Assembly (NCBI RefSeq): GCF_900128945.1
Contig: NZ_FQUD01000003.1
Location: 744,001-808,000, forward strand
Length of the DNA stretch: 64,000 nt
Source: Chryseobacterium sp. OV279
GTDB taxonomy: Bacteria; Bacteroidota; Bacteroidia; Flavobacteriales; Weeksellaceae
Direction: 5' to 3'
The notes under the pieces were generated by a model. It was not told where the DNA came from and made no database searches. It was given only the letters and a program-made list of their open reading frames with translations. Below are positions 1-8,075 of the stretch, in pieces (within the stretch, counting starts at the first letter, position 1; every line of letters begins with the position of its first letter). Made by a program: the position numbers and the translations under genes.

Positions 1-1160
1 ATTGTTCCGTCATTCAGAATCTCACCCATTGCATTATCCAGAATATGATCTCCCTGACGGTCCAGCAGAAGGCGTATTTTAGAAAGGTATTCAATCACAT
101 TTTCAGAAGCGACCAGATAGCCCATTCTGAAAGCAGGAGAAAGGGTTTTACTGAATGAACCGCAATAAATCACCATCCCGTTTTCGTCTGCACTGGCTAA
201 TGGCAGCAAGGGACGATGACTGTAATGAAAATCGAAATCGTAATCATCTTCAAAAATGATGAACTGATATTCTTTTGCCAGTCTCAGCAGCTCAAGTCTT
301 CTGTCGATCCGGAGCGGAACCGTAGTCGGAAAATGATGATGTGGTGTTACATAAACCATTCTCACCTGTTGTTTTTCGCAGATTTTTTTCAATTCATCTA
401 TTACAAGACCGTGTTCATCTACAGGAATCATGATGTGATTGGCTTTAGCATGGGCAAAATTCGCTTCTGCCCTTCCCCATCCCGGATAACCGGAAACAAT
501 AACGTCTCCTGGTTCTATCAATCCGCTGCAGACGGTGTTGAGGCCCATCAATGTACCCCGTACAGAAAGAATATTGTTTAACGTCGTTTTCAGTCCTCTG
601 GTTTCATTCAGATATTTTGAAATGGCTTCTCTGTAATACACGGAGCCATCCGGATAGCTGTAGCTCCCGAATTTGTCATAAAGCCCGCTTCGGGTCAGCT
701 GATTTCTGTAGGCACGGTATAATTCATGAAGCGGAGCTAGTGTAGGATCCGGAAATCCATCGTCCAGATGAAGTTTTGCTTTGACCGGAGAAAAGGTTAC
801 AAGATAATCCTTTTGATCAATCTTAAATCCTCCCTGTTTTTGTGAAATAAACGGATGCGGTTCCTTAAGAGTTTCAGGTTTGTATTCTGGAAGATAGGAG
901 GAGATAAATGTTCCCTTTCCTACAAAGCTTTCCAGCCAGCCCTGAGTCTGTAATTCATCATAAGCCTTGGAAACGGTAATCCTGTTGATTGCTAATATGT
1001 CAGCTAGTTGTCTTGAGCTGGGCAACTTCTGTCCGGACTGAATTTTTCCCGTCTTTATCAAGAAAAGAATACGATCGGCAAGCTGAAGAAAAACAGGCTT
1101 TTCTAAACTGCGGTTCAGTTCAAAATCATTCAGAATCTGCTTAAATATTGGACTATCCAT
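1..1160 (-). CDS. MocR/PdxR-type GntR regulator with aminotransferase domain (3' end outside window)
   Basis: The frame opens at the ATG whose complement is at 1158-1160 and runs off the left edge without a stop, so about 386 residues of a normally 470-490 residue protein are visible. The N-terminus reads MDSPIFKQILNDFELNRS and continues into a GntR winged helix with the SSRQLA and RITVSKAY elements. The rest is a class I aminotransferase fold with the PLP-lysine motif GSFSKTLSPAFRMG. MocR proteins are PLP-sensing transcription factors that often control vitamin B6, GABA or amino acid genes, usually divergently transcribed. Here no divergent partner adjoins it: the next gene is on the same strand, 400 bp away, so the target cannot be inferred. 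The family is certain, the ligand and regulon are not. Confidence 0.9.
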   Translation of the reverse strand, partial: MDSPIFKQILNDFELNRSLEKPVFLQLADRILFLIKTGKIQSGQKLPSSRQLADILAINRITVSKAYDELQTQGWLESFVGKGTFISSYLPEYKPETLKEPHPFISQKQGGFKIDQKDYLVTFSPVKAKLHLDDGFPDPTLAPLHELYRAYRNQLTRSGLYDKFGSYSYPDGSVYYREAISKYLNETRGLKTTLNNILSVRGTLMGLNTVCSGLIEPGDVIVSGYPGWGRAEANFAHAKANHIMIPVDEHGLVIDELKKICEKQQVRMVYVTPHHHFPTTVPLRIDRRLELLRLAKEYQFIIFEDDYDFDFHYSHRPLLPLASADENGMVIYCGSFSKTLSPAFRMGYLVASENVIEYLSKIRLLLDRQGDHILDNAMGEILNDGT

Positions 1161-1234
1161 TTTACATATATTGAATCATAAATATAAACCAATATTGATG
1201 GAATATTTTCATTAACCCATAAAAAATCTCTAAA

Positions 1235-1262
1235 TAAAAAAGAGCGGTACAACGACCGCTCT
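1235..1262 (-). terminator. Rho-independent terminator hairpin, minus strand
   Basis: AGAGCGGT (1241-1248) pairs perfectly with ACCGCTCT (1255-1262) around a 6-nt loop. On the minus strand the stem is followed by six T. It lies 300 bp past the stop of the TlpA gene, so either the rhodanese-TlpA transcript has a long 3' tail or something else on the minus strand ends here. Confidence 0.65.
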
Positions 1263-1289
1263 GTGATGATATAAATTTTATAAAATATC

Positions 1290-1510
1290 AGGCTATTACT
1301 AATAAAGGCGACCTAGGAAACTTTAGCGTTAAGAAAATGAATTCTATGAACGTTAAGAAAACTCTTATGTCTGAGTGCGGGACAAAAATAGAATCTTAAC
1401 ATAGATTGTTGCCGCACGAGTTTTAGAGTTTTTAGAGAGTAGATTTCATTTTTAGCGAAAGTTTCCAGTCTTGAACTTTTGGTTCATTTTGCTTCAAGGC
1501 AAAAGAACAT
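1290..1510 (-). repeat. Probable dispersed non-coding repeat of flavobacterial type
   Basis: Read on the minus strand, the stretch starts TGCCTTGAAGCAAAATGAAC, continues through TTCAAGACTGGAAACTTTCG, and ends with two copies of TTTTCTTAACG (complement near 1355 and 1328). The end CTCGTGCGGC (complement about 1411-1420) echoes CCGCACTCAG (complement about 1370-1379). From memory, similar strings lie between genes in many Chryseobacterium and Flavobacterium genomes. Only one copy is present in this window, so its repeat status cannot be shown here. There is no plausible reading frame. Confidence 0.4.
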
Positions 1511-1560
1511 ATTCAATTAAAGAATAATTATGGAATTTTATATTCAAGTTGATTATCCTT

Positions 1561-2079
1561 TTATTTTTTCTGATTAAAATATTTCCCAATAAACTCCTCC
1601 AGCTCCTTCCCATGAAGGTTTTTAGCCATAATCTTCCCCTCTCCATCAATAATAACATTAAAAGGAAGTTCCTCAATATTGTATGCTTTAGCTACCGGGC
1701 TTTTCCAGAATTTCAGATCACTCACCTGAATCCAGCTGATCCCGAAACGGTCAATCGCTTTTTGCCAGCTCTCTTTATTTTTATCTAAAGAAACACCCAG
1801 TATTTCAAATTCTTGCCCTTTAACCTGATCAGAAAAAGTATTATATAAAGTTTTAAGTTCCGGCTGCTCACCAACACACGGTGCACACCAGGTCGCCCAG
1901 AAATCAATCAGGACCACTTTTCCCTTTAATGATGAAAGAGAAAATGAGCTGTCGTCCGGTTTTGATAAGGTAATTTCAGGAGCCTGTTCTCCAACCTCGA
2001 TTTTAGATTGCTGTGCAGCGGTATATCCTGTAAGAATGAGCACAGAAAATAAAGTAAGAAAAGCTCTCATATTAATCAT
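1561..2079 (-). CDS. TlpA/ResA-like exported thioredoxin-fold protein
   Basis: This 172-residue protein has an N-terminal signal peptide (hydrophobic residues 6-18, likely cut near AA|QQ at 22-24). A thioredoxin-like AhpC/TSA-Redoxin domain follows, with the active site WCAPC at residues 64-68. TlpA and ResA proteins are periplasmic thiol-disulfide reductants serving cytochrome c maturation or oxidative defence. The first ATG overlaps the stop of the upstream rhodanese gene. A second ATG three codons in (2070) sits directly after that stop and could also be the true start. The overlap shows the two genes are co-transcribed. The family is clear, but the substrate is not visible. Confidence 0.88.
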   Translation of the reverse strand: MINMRAFLTLFSVLILTGYTAAQQSKIEVGEQAPEITLSKPDDSSFSLSSLKGKVVLIDFWATWCAPCVGEQPELKTLYNTFSDQVKGQEFEILGVSLDKNKESWQKAIDRFGISWIQVSDLKFWKSPVAKAYNIEELPFNVIIDGEGKIMAKNLHGKELEEFIGKYFNQKK

Positions 2080-2506
2080 TTGTAGGATAATCTTTATCCA
2101 GCCAATCCACTTTGATGTTTTTTGGAAGGTTTAAAAGTTTGGCATTTTTGAAGCCCATTTCTTGTAGCAGTTTAAATGCAGGACGGATATTCGGGCATTT
2201 CACAAAAGGACAGCATCCGCAATAAATCACGACTTCTTTTCCTTTAGGGATGTTTTTAAGGTAATTTCTTAATTTTTCAAGATTTTCAGGTTCATGTGTC
2301 GGACCAATATCCACGGAGCCTTTGATAATAGCTTCAGGACCTACAGAAATGATTACTACATCTTTTGCTTTGTTTTCTGTGATTCTTGCGGCTAAAAGTG
2401 CCGGATCCATCAGTTGACTTTCATTCCACGGATCCTGTGTCTGCTGTGCGGAAAACTGGCTGAACATGGAACAGACCATGAATGCCATGATAAACAAATA
2501 TTTCAT
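2072..2506 (-). CDS. Exported rhodanese-like domain protein with cysteine-rich loop
   Basis: A 144-residue protein with a signal peptide (residues 1-20, ending FSA before QQT) and one rhodanese-like domain. Rhodaneses move sulfur on a cysteine in a loop normally written CRxGxR. Here the loop reads YCGCCPFVKCPNIRPA, with cysteines at 96, 98, 99 and 104, so it keeps the catalytic position but adds three cysteines that could bind metal or form disulfides. It is the first gene of a pair with the downstream TlpA-like protein, which it overlaps by 8 bp, suggesting a shared periplasmic thiol or metal role. A -7 box lies 15 bp before the start. Confidence 0.82.
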   Translation of the reverse strand: MKYLFIMAFMVCSMFSQFSAQQTQDPWNESQLMDPALLAARITENKAKDVVIISVGPEAIIKGSVDIGPTHEPENLEKLRNYLKNIPKGKEVVIYCGCCPFVKCPNIRPAFKLLQEMGFKNAKLLNLPKNIKVDWLDKDYPTND

Positions 2507-2520
2507 TCTTCTATTTTTAA

Positions 2521-2528
2521 CAAAGATA
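2521..2528 (-). promoter_or_regulatory. Promoter -7 box of the rhodanese-TlpA pair
   Basis: On the minus strand this reads TATCTTTG, an exact match to the Bacteroidota -7 consensus TAnnTTTG, 15 bp upstream of the ATG. No clear TTTG -33 box is seen at the right distance. Confidence 0.5.
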
Positions 2529-2656
2529 TAAAATTAGCCATCAGCTCTATGATAAGCATAAGGAAGTTTGATCTGTTTTAATCCATCTGAGCGTAAAAAT
2601 TTTATATATTTATTGTAGGATATATCATCAAAGTACAATCAAACCCAATCAATACC

Positions 2657-4315
2657 ATGGAAGAAAATTTCCAGCCTGACGTCATTATTATAGGAACCGG
2701 ATTGGCAGGACTTACGGCTGCTATGGAAATTACCAATGTTGGCAAAAAAGTGCTTCTTCTGGATCAGGAAACAGAACAGAACATCGGTGGGCAGGCATTC
2801 TGGTCATTCGGAGGACTATTTCTGATCAATTCCCCACAACAGCGCAGGATGGGGATTAAGGATTCCTATGAACTTGCCCTTCAGGACTGGAAAGGCACAG
2901 CTGGTTTTGACCGTGAAGAAGATTACTGGCCCCGAAAATGGGCAGAGGCTTATTTAAAATTCGCGGCCCATGAGAAGTACGCTTACATTTCTAAACTGGG
3001 GATCAAGCTTATGTTTATGGTAGGCTGGGCAGAACGTGGTGACGGATCAGCAACCGGCCATGGGAATTCCGTCCCCCGGTTTCATGTCAGTTGGGGAACC
3101 GGAACGGGCGTAATAAAACCCTTTGTGGATAAAGCTTACGAGGCTAAAGAAAAAGGTCTTCTACAGATGAAATTCAGGCATAGAGTGACTGAACTGATCA
3201 CAGAAAACGGTAAAATTAAAGGTCTTAAAGGCGATATTCTTGAAAATGATAACAAAGAAAGAGGTGCTGAAACCAGCAGAAATGTGATCGCTGCATTTGA
3301 ATATCACGCTCCCCATATCATTGTGGCATCCGGAGGAATAGGTGCCAATCATGAATTGGTAAGGAAAAACTGGCCGGAAAGATTAGGAAAAGCGCCTGAA
3401 AATATGGTTTGTGGTGTCCCTGCTTATGTGGATGGTAAAATGATTGGGATTACAGAAAATTCCGGAGCGCACATTATCAATCCCGACAGAATGTGGCATT
3501 ATACGGAAGGCATACAGAACTGGAACCCGATATGGCCCAAACACGGCATCAGAATATTACCCGGCCCGTCTTCATTATGGTTTGATGCTAAAGGAAACCG
3601 TCTCCCCGCTCCTTTCCTGCCCGGATTTGATACGTTGGGAACACTGAAGCATATACAGGATACAGGATTTTCCTATTCCTGGTTTATTCTGACGCAGAAG
3701 ATCATCAAGAAAGAATTTGCCCTGTCCGGATCAGAACAGAATCCGGATATTACGAATAAAGATTATGGCTTGTTTCTAAAAAGAATCTTTGGAAAAAAAG
3801 CACCGGGACCTGTGGAAGCTTTTAAGGAGCACGGAAAAGATTTTATTGTTTCCAATGACCTGAAAGATTTGGTGGAAAGAATGAACCAACTGTCTGGCGA
3901 GCATCTTTTGAAATATGAAAAAATTAAAGAACAGATCGAAGCCAGAGACCGTGAGCTGGATAATAAGTATTCAAAAGATACCCAGGTTAATTACATCAGA
4001 AATACACGGAATTATTTAGGGGATAAATTAGGCCGTGTAGCCGCTCCGCATAAAATATTAGCCCCTGAAAATGGCCCTCTCATCGCTGTCCGTCTCAATA
4101 TTCTTACCCGGAAAACTCTGGGAGGAATTAAGACCAATCTCAACGGACAGGTTTTAAGGGAAGACGACAGTGTTATTGAAGGTCTTTATGCTGCGGGAGA
4201 AGCCGCAGGCTTCGGAGGTGGTGGAATGCATGGCTACCGAGCACTGGAAGGAACATTTCTGGGCGGATGTATCTTTTCAGGAATGACAGCCGGGAAATAT
4301 ATTGCCGGACTTTAG
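2657..4315 (+). CDS. FAD-binding dehydrogenase (COG3573 / ketosteroid-dehydrogenase-like)
   Basis: A 552-residue flavoprotein. The N-terminus has a Rossmann FAD motif IIGTGLAGLTAAMEI (GxGxxG at 13-18) followed by an acidic strand end LLLDQE. The C-terminus has the second FAD signature YAAGEAAGFGGGGMHGYRAL. This matches the predicted oxidoreductase group COG3573, relatives of fumarate reductase flavoproteins and 3-ketosteroid-1-dehydrogenases. No signal peptide is present, so it is probably cytoplasmic. The natural substrate is unknown; a steroid is not implied by the sequence. It is transcribed alone, just before an SDR gene on the same strand that begins about 100 bp downstream and may be co-transcribed. 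Confidence 0.85.
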   Translation: MEENFQPDVIIIGTGLAGLTAAMEITNVGKKVLLLDQETEQNIGGQAFWSFGGLFLINSPQQRRMGIKDSYELALQDWKGTAGFDREEDYWPRKWAEAYLKFAAHEKYAYISKLGIKLMFMVGWAERGDGSATGHGNSVPRFHVSWGTGTGVIKPFVDKAYEAKEKGLLQMKFRHRVTELITENGKIKGLKGDILENDNKERGAETSRNVIAAFEYHAPHIIVASGGIGANHELVRKNWPERLGKAPENMVCGVPAYVDGKMIGITENSGAHIINPDRMWHYTEGIQNWNPIWPKHGIRILPGPSSLWFDAKGNRLPAPFLPGFDTLGTLKHIQDTGFSYSWFILTQKIIKKEFALSGSEQNPDITNKDYGLFLKRIFGKKAPGPVEAFKEHGKDFIVSNDLKDLVERMNQLSGEHLLKYEKIKEQIEARDRELDNKYSKDTQVNYIRNTRNYLGDKLGRVAAPHKILAPENGPLIAVRLNILTRKTLGGIKTNLNGQVLREDDSVIEGLYAAGEAAGFGGGGMHGYRALEGTFLGGCIFSGMTAGKYIAGL

Positions 4316-4422
4316 AGAATTCGAATGTTAAATATCAATGATGAATTTTGCTTTGCACATGAATGATGAATAATAGATTCAAGAAGCACGAGCCAATAAC
4401 CAAGATTTTAAATACCCATACA

Positions 4423-5226
4423 ATGAGCAGATATTTTGATCATAAAGTCGTTTGGATTACAGGCGCTTCATCAGGAATTGGAGAAGCGCTGGTGAATGAA
4501 CTGGCTGCCAAAAGCAGTGCGAAATTGATTCTTTCCTCAAGAAATAAAGAACAACTGTATGCCGTTGCAAAAAAAGCAGGACTGGATGCTTCCCGTTTTG
4601 CGGTACTGCCATTGGATCTGGAAGATTATAAGAAAATGCTGGATATCGCAGCCGAAGCGATAGAGACATTTGGAAAAATTGATATCCTGATCAACAATGC
4701 TGGACTTTCACAACGGTCTCTTGCTATTGAAACGGATATTGAAGTAGACAAAAGGCTGATGGATGTTGATTTTTTAGGCACTGTAGCACTTACCAAAGCC
4801 GTTCTTCCTTATATGATCAGGGATAATGGTGGTCAGATTGCTGTGGTAACAAGCCTTATGGGCGTTTTCGGAGCTCCGATGAGAAGCAGTTATGCCGCGG
4901 CAAAACATGCCCTTCATGGTTTTTTTGATACGCTGCGTGCAGAATTATATACCAAAAAAATTCTGGTTACTTTGATCTGTCCAGGCTTTATACAGACTAA
5001 TATTTCCGTTAATGCAGTGACGGGTGACGGCTCTTTGCAGGGAACAATGGACGATGCTACAGGAAAAGGTATGCCTGCTGATGTTTTTGCCGGAAAGATG
5101 CTTGCTGCAATAGAGAAAAAGAAAAACCAGGCGGCTATTGGCGGTCAGGAAGTGATGGGAACTTATCTGAAGAGATTTTTTCCAGGTCTGTTGGCCAGAA
5201 TTGTGCGTAAAGCAAAAGTGGTTTGA
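4423..5226 (+). CDS. Short-chain dehydrogenase/reductase (SDR), DHRS7B-like
   Basis: A classical SDR of 267 residues from the chosen ATG. It shows the nucleotide-binding TGASSGIG at 13-20, NNAG at 91-94 and the catalytic set Ser144, Tyr157, Lys161 (SSYAAAK). An in-frame ATG 60 bp upstream (4363) would add 20 polar residues not typical of the family, so 4423 is preferred. The enzyme should reduce a carbonyl or oxidise an alcohol with NAD(P)H; the substrate is not deducible. It follows the FAD dehydrogenase by about 107 bp and could share its transcript. Downstream it faces a convergent lipoprotein gene. Confidence 0.87.
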   Translation: MSRYFDHKVVWITGASSGIGEALVNELAAKSSAKLILSSRNKEQLYAVAKKAGLDASRFAVLPLDLEDYKKMLDIAAEAIETFGKIDILINNAGLSQRSLAIETDIEVDKRLMDVDFLGTVALTKAVLPYMIRDNGGQIAVVTSLMGVFGAPMRSSYAAAKHALHGFFDTLRAELYTKKILVTLICPGFIQTNISVNAVTGDGSLQGTMDDATGKGMPADVFAGKMLAAIEKKKNQAAIGGQEVMGTYLKRFFPGLLARIVRKAKVV

Positions 5227-5239
5227 TTGATTATTGTCA

Positions 5240-5399
5240 GGAAGTTGGAAGCTGGAAGAGGGAAGTTATTGGAGTCCAAAACATAGCTACAACACAGTTT
5301 TTTATTAACTGTCATCGAAAATACAGCAAAAAAAATCCATGTCAAGGATTTCAACCTTAACATGGATAAACTTCCATCCCCTTTCTTCCCTCTTCCAGC
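5240..5399. repeat. Facing pair of degenerate 7-bp arrays (GGAAGNN type)
   Basis: Left array 5240-5267 reads GGAAGTT GGAAGCT; then GGAAGAG GGAAGTT, four units in strict 7-bp phase. Right array 5371-5398 reads CTTCCAT CCCCTTT; then CTTCCCT CTTCCAG, the opposite orientation. A perfect 15-bp inverted match links 5251-5265 with 5385-5399. The pair fills the gap between two convergent genes. Confidence 0.75.
5328..5365 (-). terminator. Terminator of the 5.4-5.9 kb lipoprotein gene
   Basis: CCATGTCAAGG (5337-5347) pairs with CCTTAACATGG (5355-5365) with one G-U pair. On the minus strand the stem is followed by eight T. Confidence 0.7.
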
Positions 5400-5408
5400 C
5401 TGATTAAA

Positions 5409-5945
5409 CTATTTCAACTGATTCTCAGATTCAAACTGCCTCTGTAGCGTAAAGCGTTTTTCATCTGCTTTGAAAACCTTCTGATAGAGTTTTTGTTTTT
5501 CGCGACCCAGTTCAAGCATCTTGTCCTGTGAAGCACGGATTACTTTTTCATCCTTGCTGTAGCGCATCAGTTTTTCCTGTTCAATTTCTTTTCTTGAAAA
5601 CATAAAAAGTTCTTTCAGCACAACATAATAACCCACCGCTGCCTGCTTAACTTCTTTTCCTTTTTTAATACCGTCAGTATCCACTTTTTCAATGTCTTTA
5701 ATAATGTTATTGAATTCAGCTTCCTCTTTGTCGATGATATACAGCGCTTTTATGTAATCATGAGCGATCAGATAGTCCAGTTTCGCAGATTCAAATCCTT
5801 TTTCACCGATCAGCATTCCGGATGTCTGGGATTCTTTTTTAGCAAGAACCGCTTGAAGATCTTCAGCTTTTTTATTGCTGCAGGAATGAAGAAGCGCCAT
5901 TACAGCAATCATCAGTAAAACCTTAAAAGACATTTTCCAGATCAT
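5409..5945 (-). CDS. Putative lipoprotein of unknown function, helical
   Basis: A 178-residue protein with a lipoprotein signal: a hydrophobic stretch at 7-19, then LLHSC with the lipidated cysteine at 22. The mature part is highly charged and predicted helical (many K/E/Q, segments such as EQEKLMRYSKDEKV and GREKQKLYQKVF), consistent with a helical bundle or coiled coil in the periplasm. No domain was recognised. A start at the second methionine (MSFKV, residue 5) is equally possible. The gene is monocistronic, with a good terminator 45 bp downstream, and its start faces the end of the aldo/keto reductase gene. Confidence 0.75.
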   Translation of the reverse strand: MIWKMSFKVLLMIAVMALLHSCSNKKAEDLQAVLAKKESQTSGMLIGEKGFESAKLDYLIAHDYIKALYIIDKEEAEFNNIIKDIEKVDTDGIKKGKEVKQAAVGYYVVLKELFMFSRKEIEQEKLMRYSKDEKVIRASQDKMLELGREKQKLYQKVFKADEKRFTLQRQFESENQLK

Positions 5946-5990
5946 AAGAATAAATTTAACAAGTAATTAATGTATAAAAATAATTTATCA

Positions 5991-6983
5991 CTAACGGTTG
6001 GGAACCTGGGCTTTTTCGTAGATCAATCCTTCAGATTTCAGTTCATTCCAGAAGTCTGCCGGAATATCTGCATGAAGAGCATTCACATTATCTTTGACCT
6101 GTTCTGTTGTACTTGCTCCGGGTATTATAGAAGCAAATTCATCAGAGGCCAATACAAAATGCAGGGCGGCATGAACAATATCCGTGTTATGTTTGTGAGC
6201 AATATCTGCTATTCTGGATCGTTTTTCTGCCATTGCCTTTGGAATTACATCTTTATAATTGTATCTTTCTCTTCCCGCGATATACCCTGAATTATACCCT
6301 GCACCCGAAACCAGTTTAACACCTGCTTTTTTTACAGCCGGAAGAAGCCTGTCAACCGCATCTTCATGTTCCAGAATTGAATATTGGGTAGCAGAAAGAC
6401 AGATATCAGGATCCGCAGATTCAATGCAGTCTAAAATGGGTTCAATTTTATTCACTCCCATTCCCCAGGCTTTGATAATGCCCTGACTACGTAGCTCGGA
6501 AAGCACTTTGAAGGCTCCTTCTCTTGCCTGTTTCAGAAAATAAGGATAACGGTCTCCCACCTGATCTTCAGACAGATCATGAATGTACACAATATCAATA
6601 TGATTCAGTCCTGTTCTCTGTAAACTGTCTGCAATGGACCTTTTGATGGCATCCGCGGTATAATCATGCTTAAAATCATAATTCAAAGGTTTTTTCCACA
6701 TGGTAGGCGGAACTTCAGACTCCGGAACCTCATGGAAAAGTCGTCCTACTTTGGTTGAAAACACAAAATCATTCCTGTCCTGATCTTTCAGAAAATCGCC
6801 GAATCTTCTTTCACTTTTTGTAAGTCCGTACCACGGAGAGGTATCATAATAACGGATACCCAAGTCCCATGCGGCCTGAAGGATCTGATGCGACTTTTCA
6901 TCACTTATATTTTCGAAGGCAGTTCCTATGGCAACTCCTCCTATTCCTAATCTGTGCTTTTCTGTTAAAACATCTGTTTTCAT
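5991..6983 (-). CDS. Aldo/keto reductase, D-threo-aldose/pyridoxal dehydrogenase-like
   Basis: A 330-residue TIM-barrel oxidoreductase from MKTDVLTEKHRLGIGG. The AKR catalytic tetrad is visible: Asp47 and Tyr52 in YYDTSPWYG, Lys78 in FSTKVGR and His135 in VYIHD. The C-terminal NADP site IIPGASTTEQVKDN is also present. The length and the insert after STKVGRLF resemble D-threo-aldose (L-fucose) 1-dehydrogenases and pyridoxal 4-dehydrogenases rather than the classical YajO group. The frame extends 23 codons upstream to 7052, but that segment (LSWVSPARCLHPV) looks non-coding, so the ATG at 6983 is chosen. The substrate is likely a sugar or aldehyde. Confidence 0.85.
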   Translation of the reverse strand: MKTDVLTEKHRLGIGGVAIGTAFENISDEKSHQILQAAWDLGIRYYDTSPWYGLTKSERRFGDFLKDQDRNDFVFSTKVGRLFHEVPESEVPPTMWKKPLNYDFKHDYTADAIKRSIADSLQRTGLNHIDIVYIHDLSEDQVGDRYPYFLKQAREGAFKVLSELRSQGIIKAWGMGVNKIEPILDCIESADPDICLSATQYSILEHEDAVDRLLPAVKKAGVKLVSGAGYNSGYIAGRERYNYKDVIPKAMAEKRSRIADIAHKHNTDIVHAALHFVLASDEFASIIPGASTTEQVKDNVNALHADIPADFWNELKSEGLIYEKAQVPNR

Positions 6984-7081
6984 ATAACTGTATTTTAAGT
7001 GTTGGTCATAAACAGGATGCAAACATCGTGCAGGGCTTACCCATGAAAGCAAAAACGGATAAGAACCATCTTTTAAAGAAA

Positions 7082-7118
7082 TAGGTTTAAATTGCTGTTT
7101 TATAACAATTTAAACCTA
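7082..7118 (-). terminator. Hairpin downstream of the C1q-like gene cluster
   Basis: TAGGTTTAAATTG (7082-7094) and CAATTTAAACCTA (7106-7118) form a perfect 13-bp stem. On the minus strand it is followed by the T-rich TATTTCTTT. It sits 50 bp past the last gene of the three-gene exported cluster and is its likely terminator. Confidence 0.55.
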
Positions 7119-7168
7119 GTTACCGAATCTATACATTGAAGAATTAAAATTCAATGATACTTTGATAA

Positions 7169-8068
7169 TTACTGCTCAACAATGGTCAAAACATTGTACC
7201 CACCTGTATTCAGGAGAGGACGTTTGTCCGGATCCCAGGATACATTGATCCATACAAAAGGTCTTAGTTTATCCCCTGCATTCAGATATAAACTTGCTGT
7301 ACTTGCGGACCCAACAATCACTGCATTGGGAGCGTTTCCTGTATCCTGTGGGTAACCGTTGTTGGTTTTAATTCTCTGTATCACTGCGTTGGAAGGATTT
7401 CTTACTTCCCAGATCGCTTCAGTTTGGTTTTGTCCGAAACTGGTATTCACCTGGCTTGGTGCAAGCGCAAAAGTAAAAGTCACAAAATAAACCCCTGCTC
7501 TTGGAGCAATAAACTCTCCTGTAGAAGGATTAAAATTCGTTCTTGGCTGCCCGGAATCCGAATCCAGTTTTTCAGTCCATGACGTAAGATAAGCAGAAGA
7601 TCTTCCCGGAATTCCGTCTGTATAATCTCCCACCGGCCAGAGACCGGTTTCAAAAACGGTAGAATTATTGTTTGTTTTTTCTGCCATCACTACGATTCTT
7701 GGCTTTCCATAAGGTAAAATGGGAACCCAGACTGTTCCGTCAGAGTATTCGATATATCCCTGCACTCCGATGGCTGGGTTCGGGTTGTAACGTACAGCAC
7801 CGGCACCGGCTTCGGTTGCGGTTTGATTGGTCATTCCTATTGCCATAGAACCATTAACTCCGTTTCTAAGGTCAATAGCCGTTTTGGGAGCAGCTACGCC
7901 TACACCTATTTTTCCGGTTTTGTCAATCACTACTTTTTCAGTTGCATTGATCTCAACGGCATTGGTTGAACCGGGATTATTAATACCGATACCTATCTGT
8001 GCTGATGCATTGCTGGAAAGGACTCCAAGACCTATGAACAGCATCATTTTTTTATTTAATTTCATCAT
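7169..8068 (-). CDS. Exported protein with C1q-like C-terminal domain (paralogue 3 of 3)
   Basis: This 299-residue protein has a signal peptide (residues 1-23, NASA|QIGIG). The central region carries the IGVGVAAPKTAIDLRN motif, then AGAGAVRYNP and a YSDGTVWVPI strand. Its C-terminal ~150 residues look like a C1q/TNF jelly-roll: FNPSTGEFIAPRAGVYFVTF matches the C1q consensus for a strand followed by PxxGxYxFxF, and it ends in NVLTIVEQ. C1q domains are trimeric binding modules; bacterial ones are usually surface or secreted. It is the last of three tandem paralogues, 7 bp after the previous one. The sequence resemblance to C1q is my reading; the biological role is unknown. Confidence 0.7.
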   Translation of the reverse strand: MMKLNKKMMLFIGLGVLSSNASAQIGIGINNPGSTNAVEINATEKVVIDKTGKIGVGVAAPKTAIDLRNGVNGSMAIGMTNQTATEAGAGAVRYNPNPAIGVQGYIEYSDGTVWVPILPYGKPRIVVMAEKTNNNSTVFETGLWPVGDYTDGIPGRSSAYLTSWTEKLDSDSGQPRTNFNPSTGEFIAPRAGVYFVTFTFALAPSQVNTSFGQNQTEAIWEVRNPSNAVIQRIKTNNGYPQDTGNAPNAVIVGSASTASLYLNAGDKLRPFVWINVSWDPDKRPLLNTGGYNVLTIVEQ

Positions 8069-8075
8069 CCTTTGT

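Larger units (their letters stand above)
1161..1560. other. 400-bp gap between the regulator and the TlpA gene
   Basis: No gene was recognised. Just upstream of the regulator start, ATATTG (1168-1173) and CAATAT (1190-1195) form a spaced dyad that could be an autoregulatory operator, but this is weak. The remainder holds a minus-strand terminator-like hairpin and a repeat-like stretch, listed separately. Confidence 0.5.

Noticed and set aside
3161..3352. Minus-strand frames opposite the FAD dehydrogenase and other long genes
   Set aside because: They lie entirely inside strongly supported genes, lack domains and starts with promoters, and are expected by chance in an AT-rich genome.
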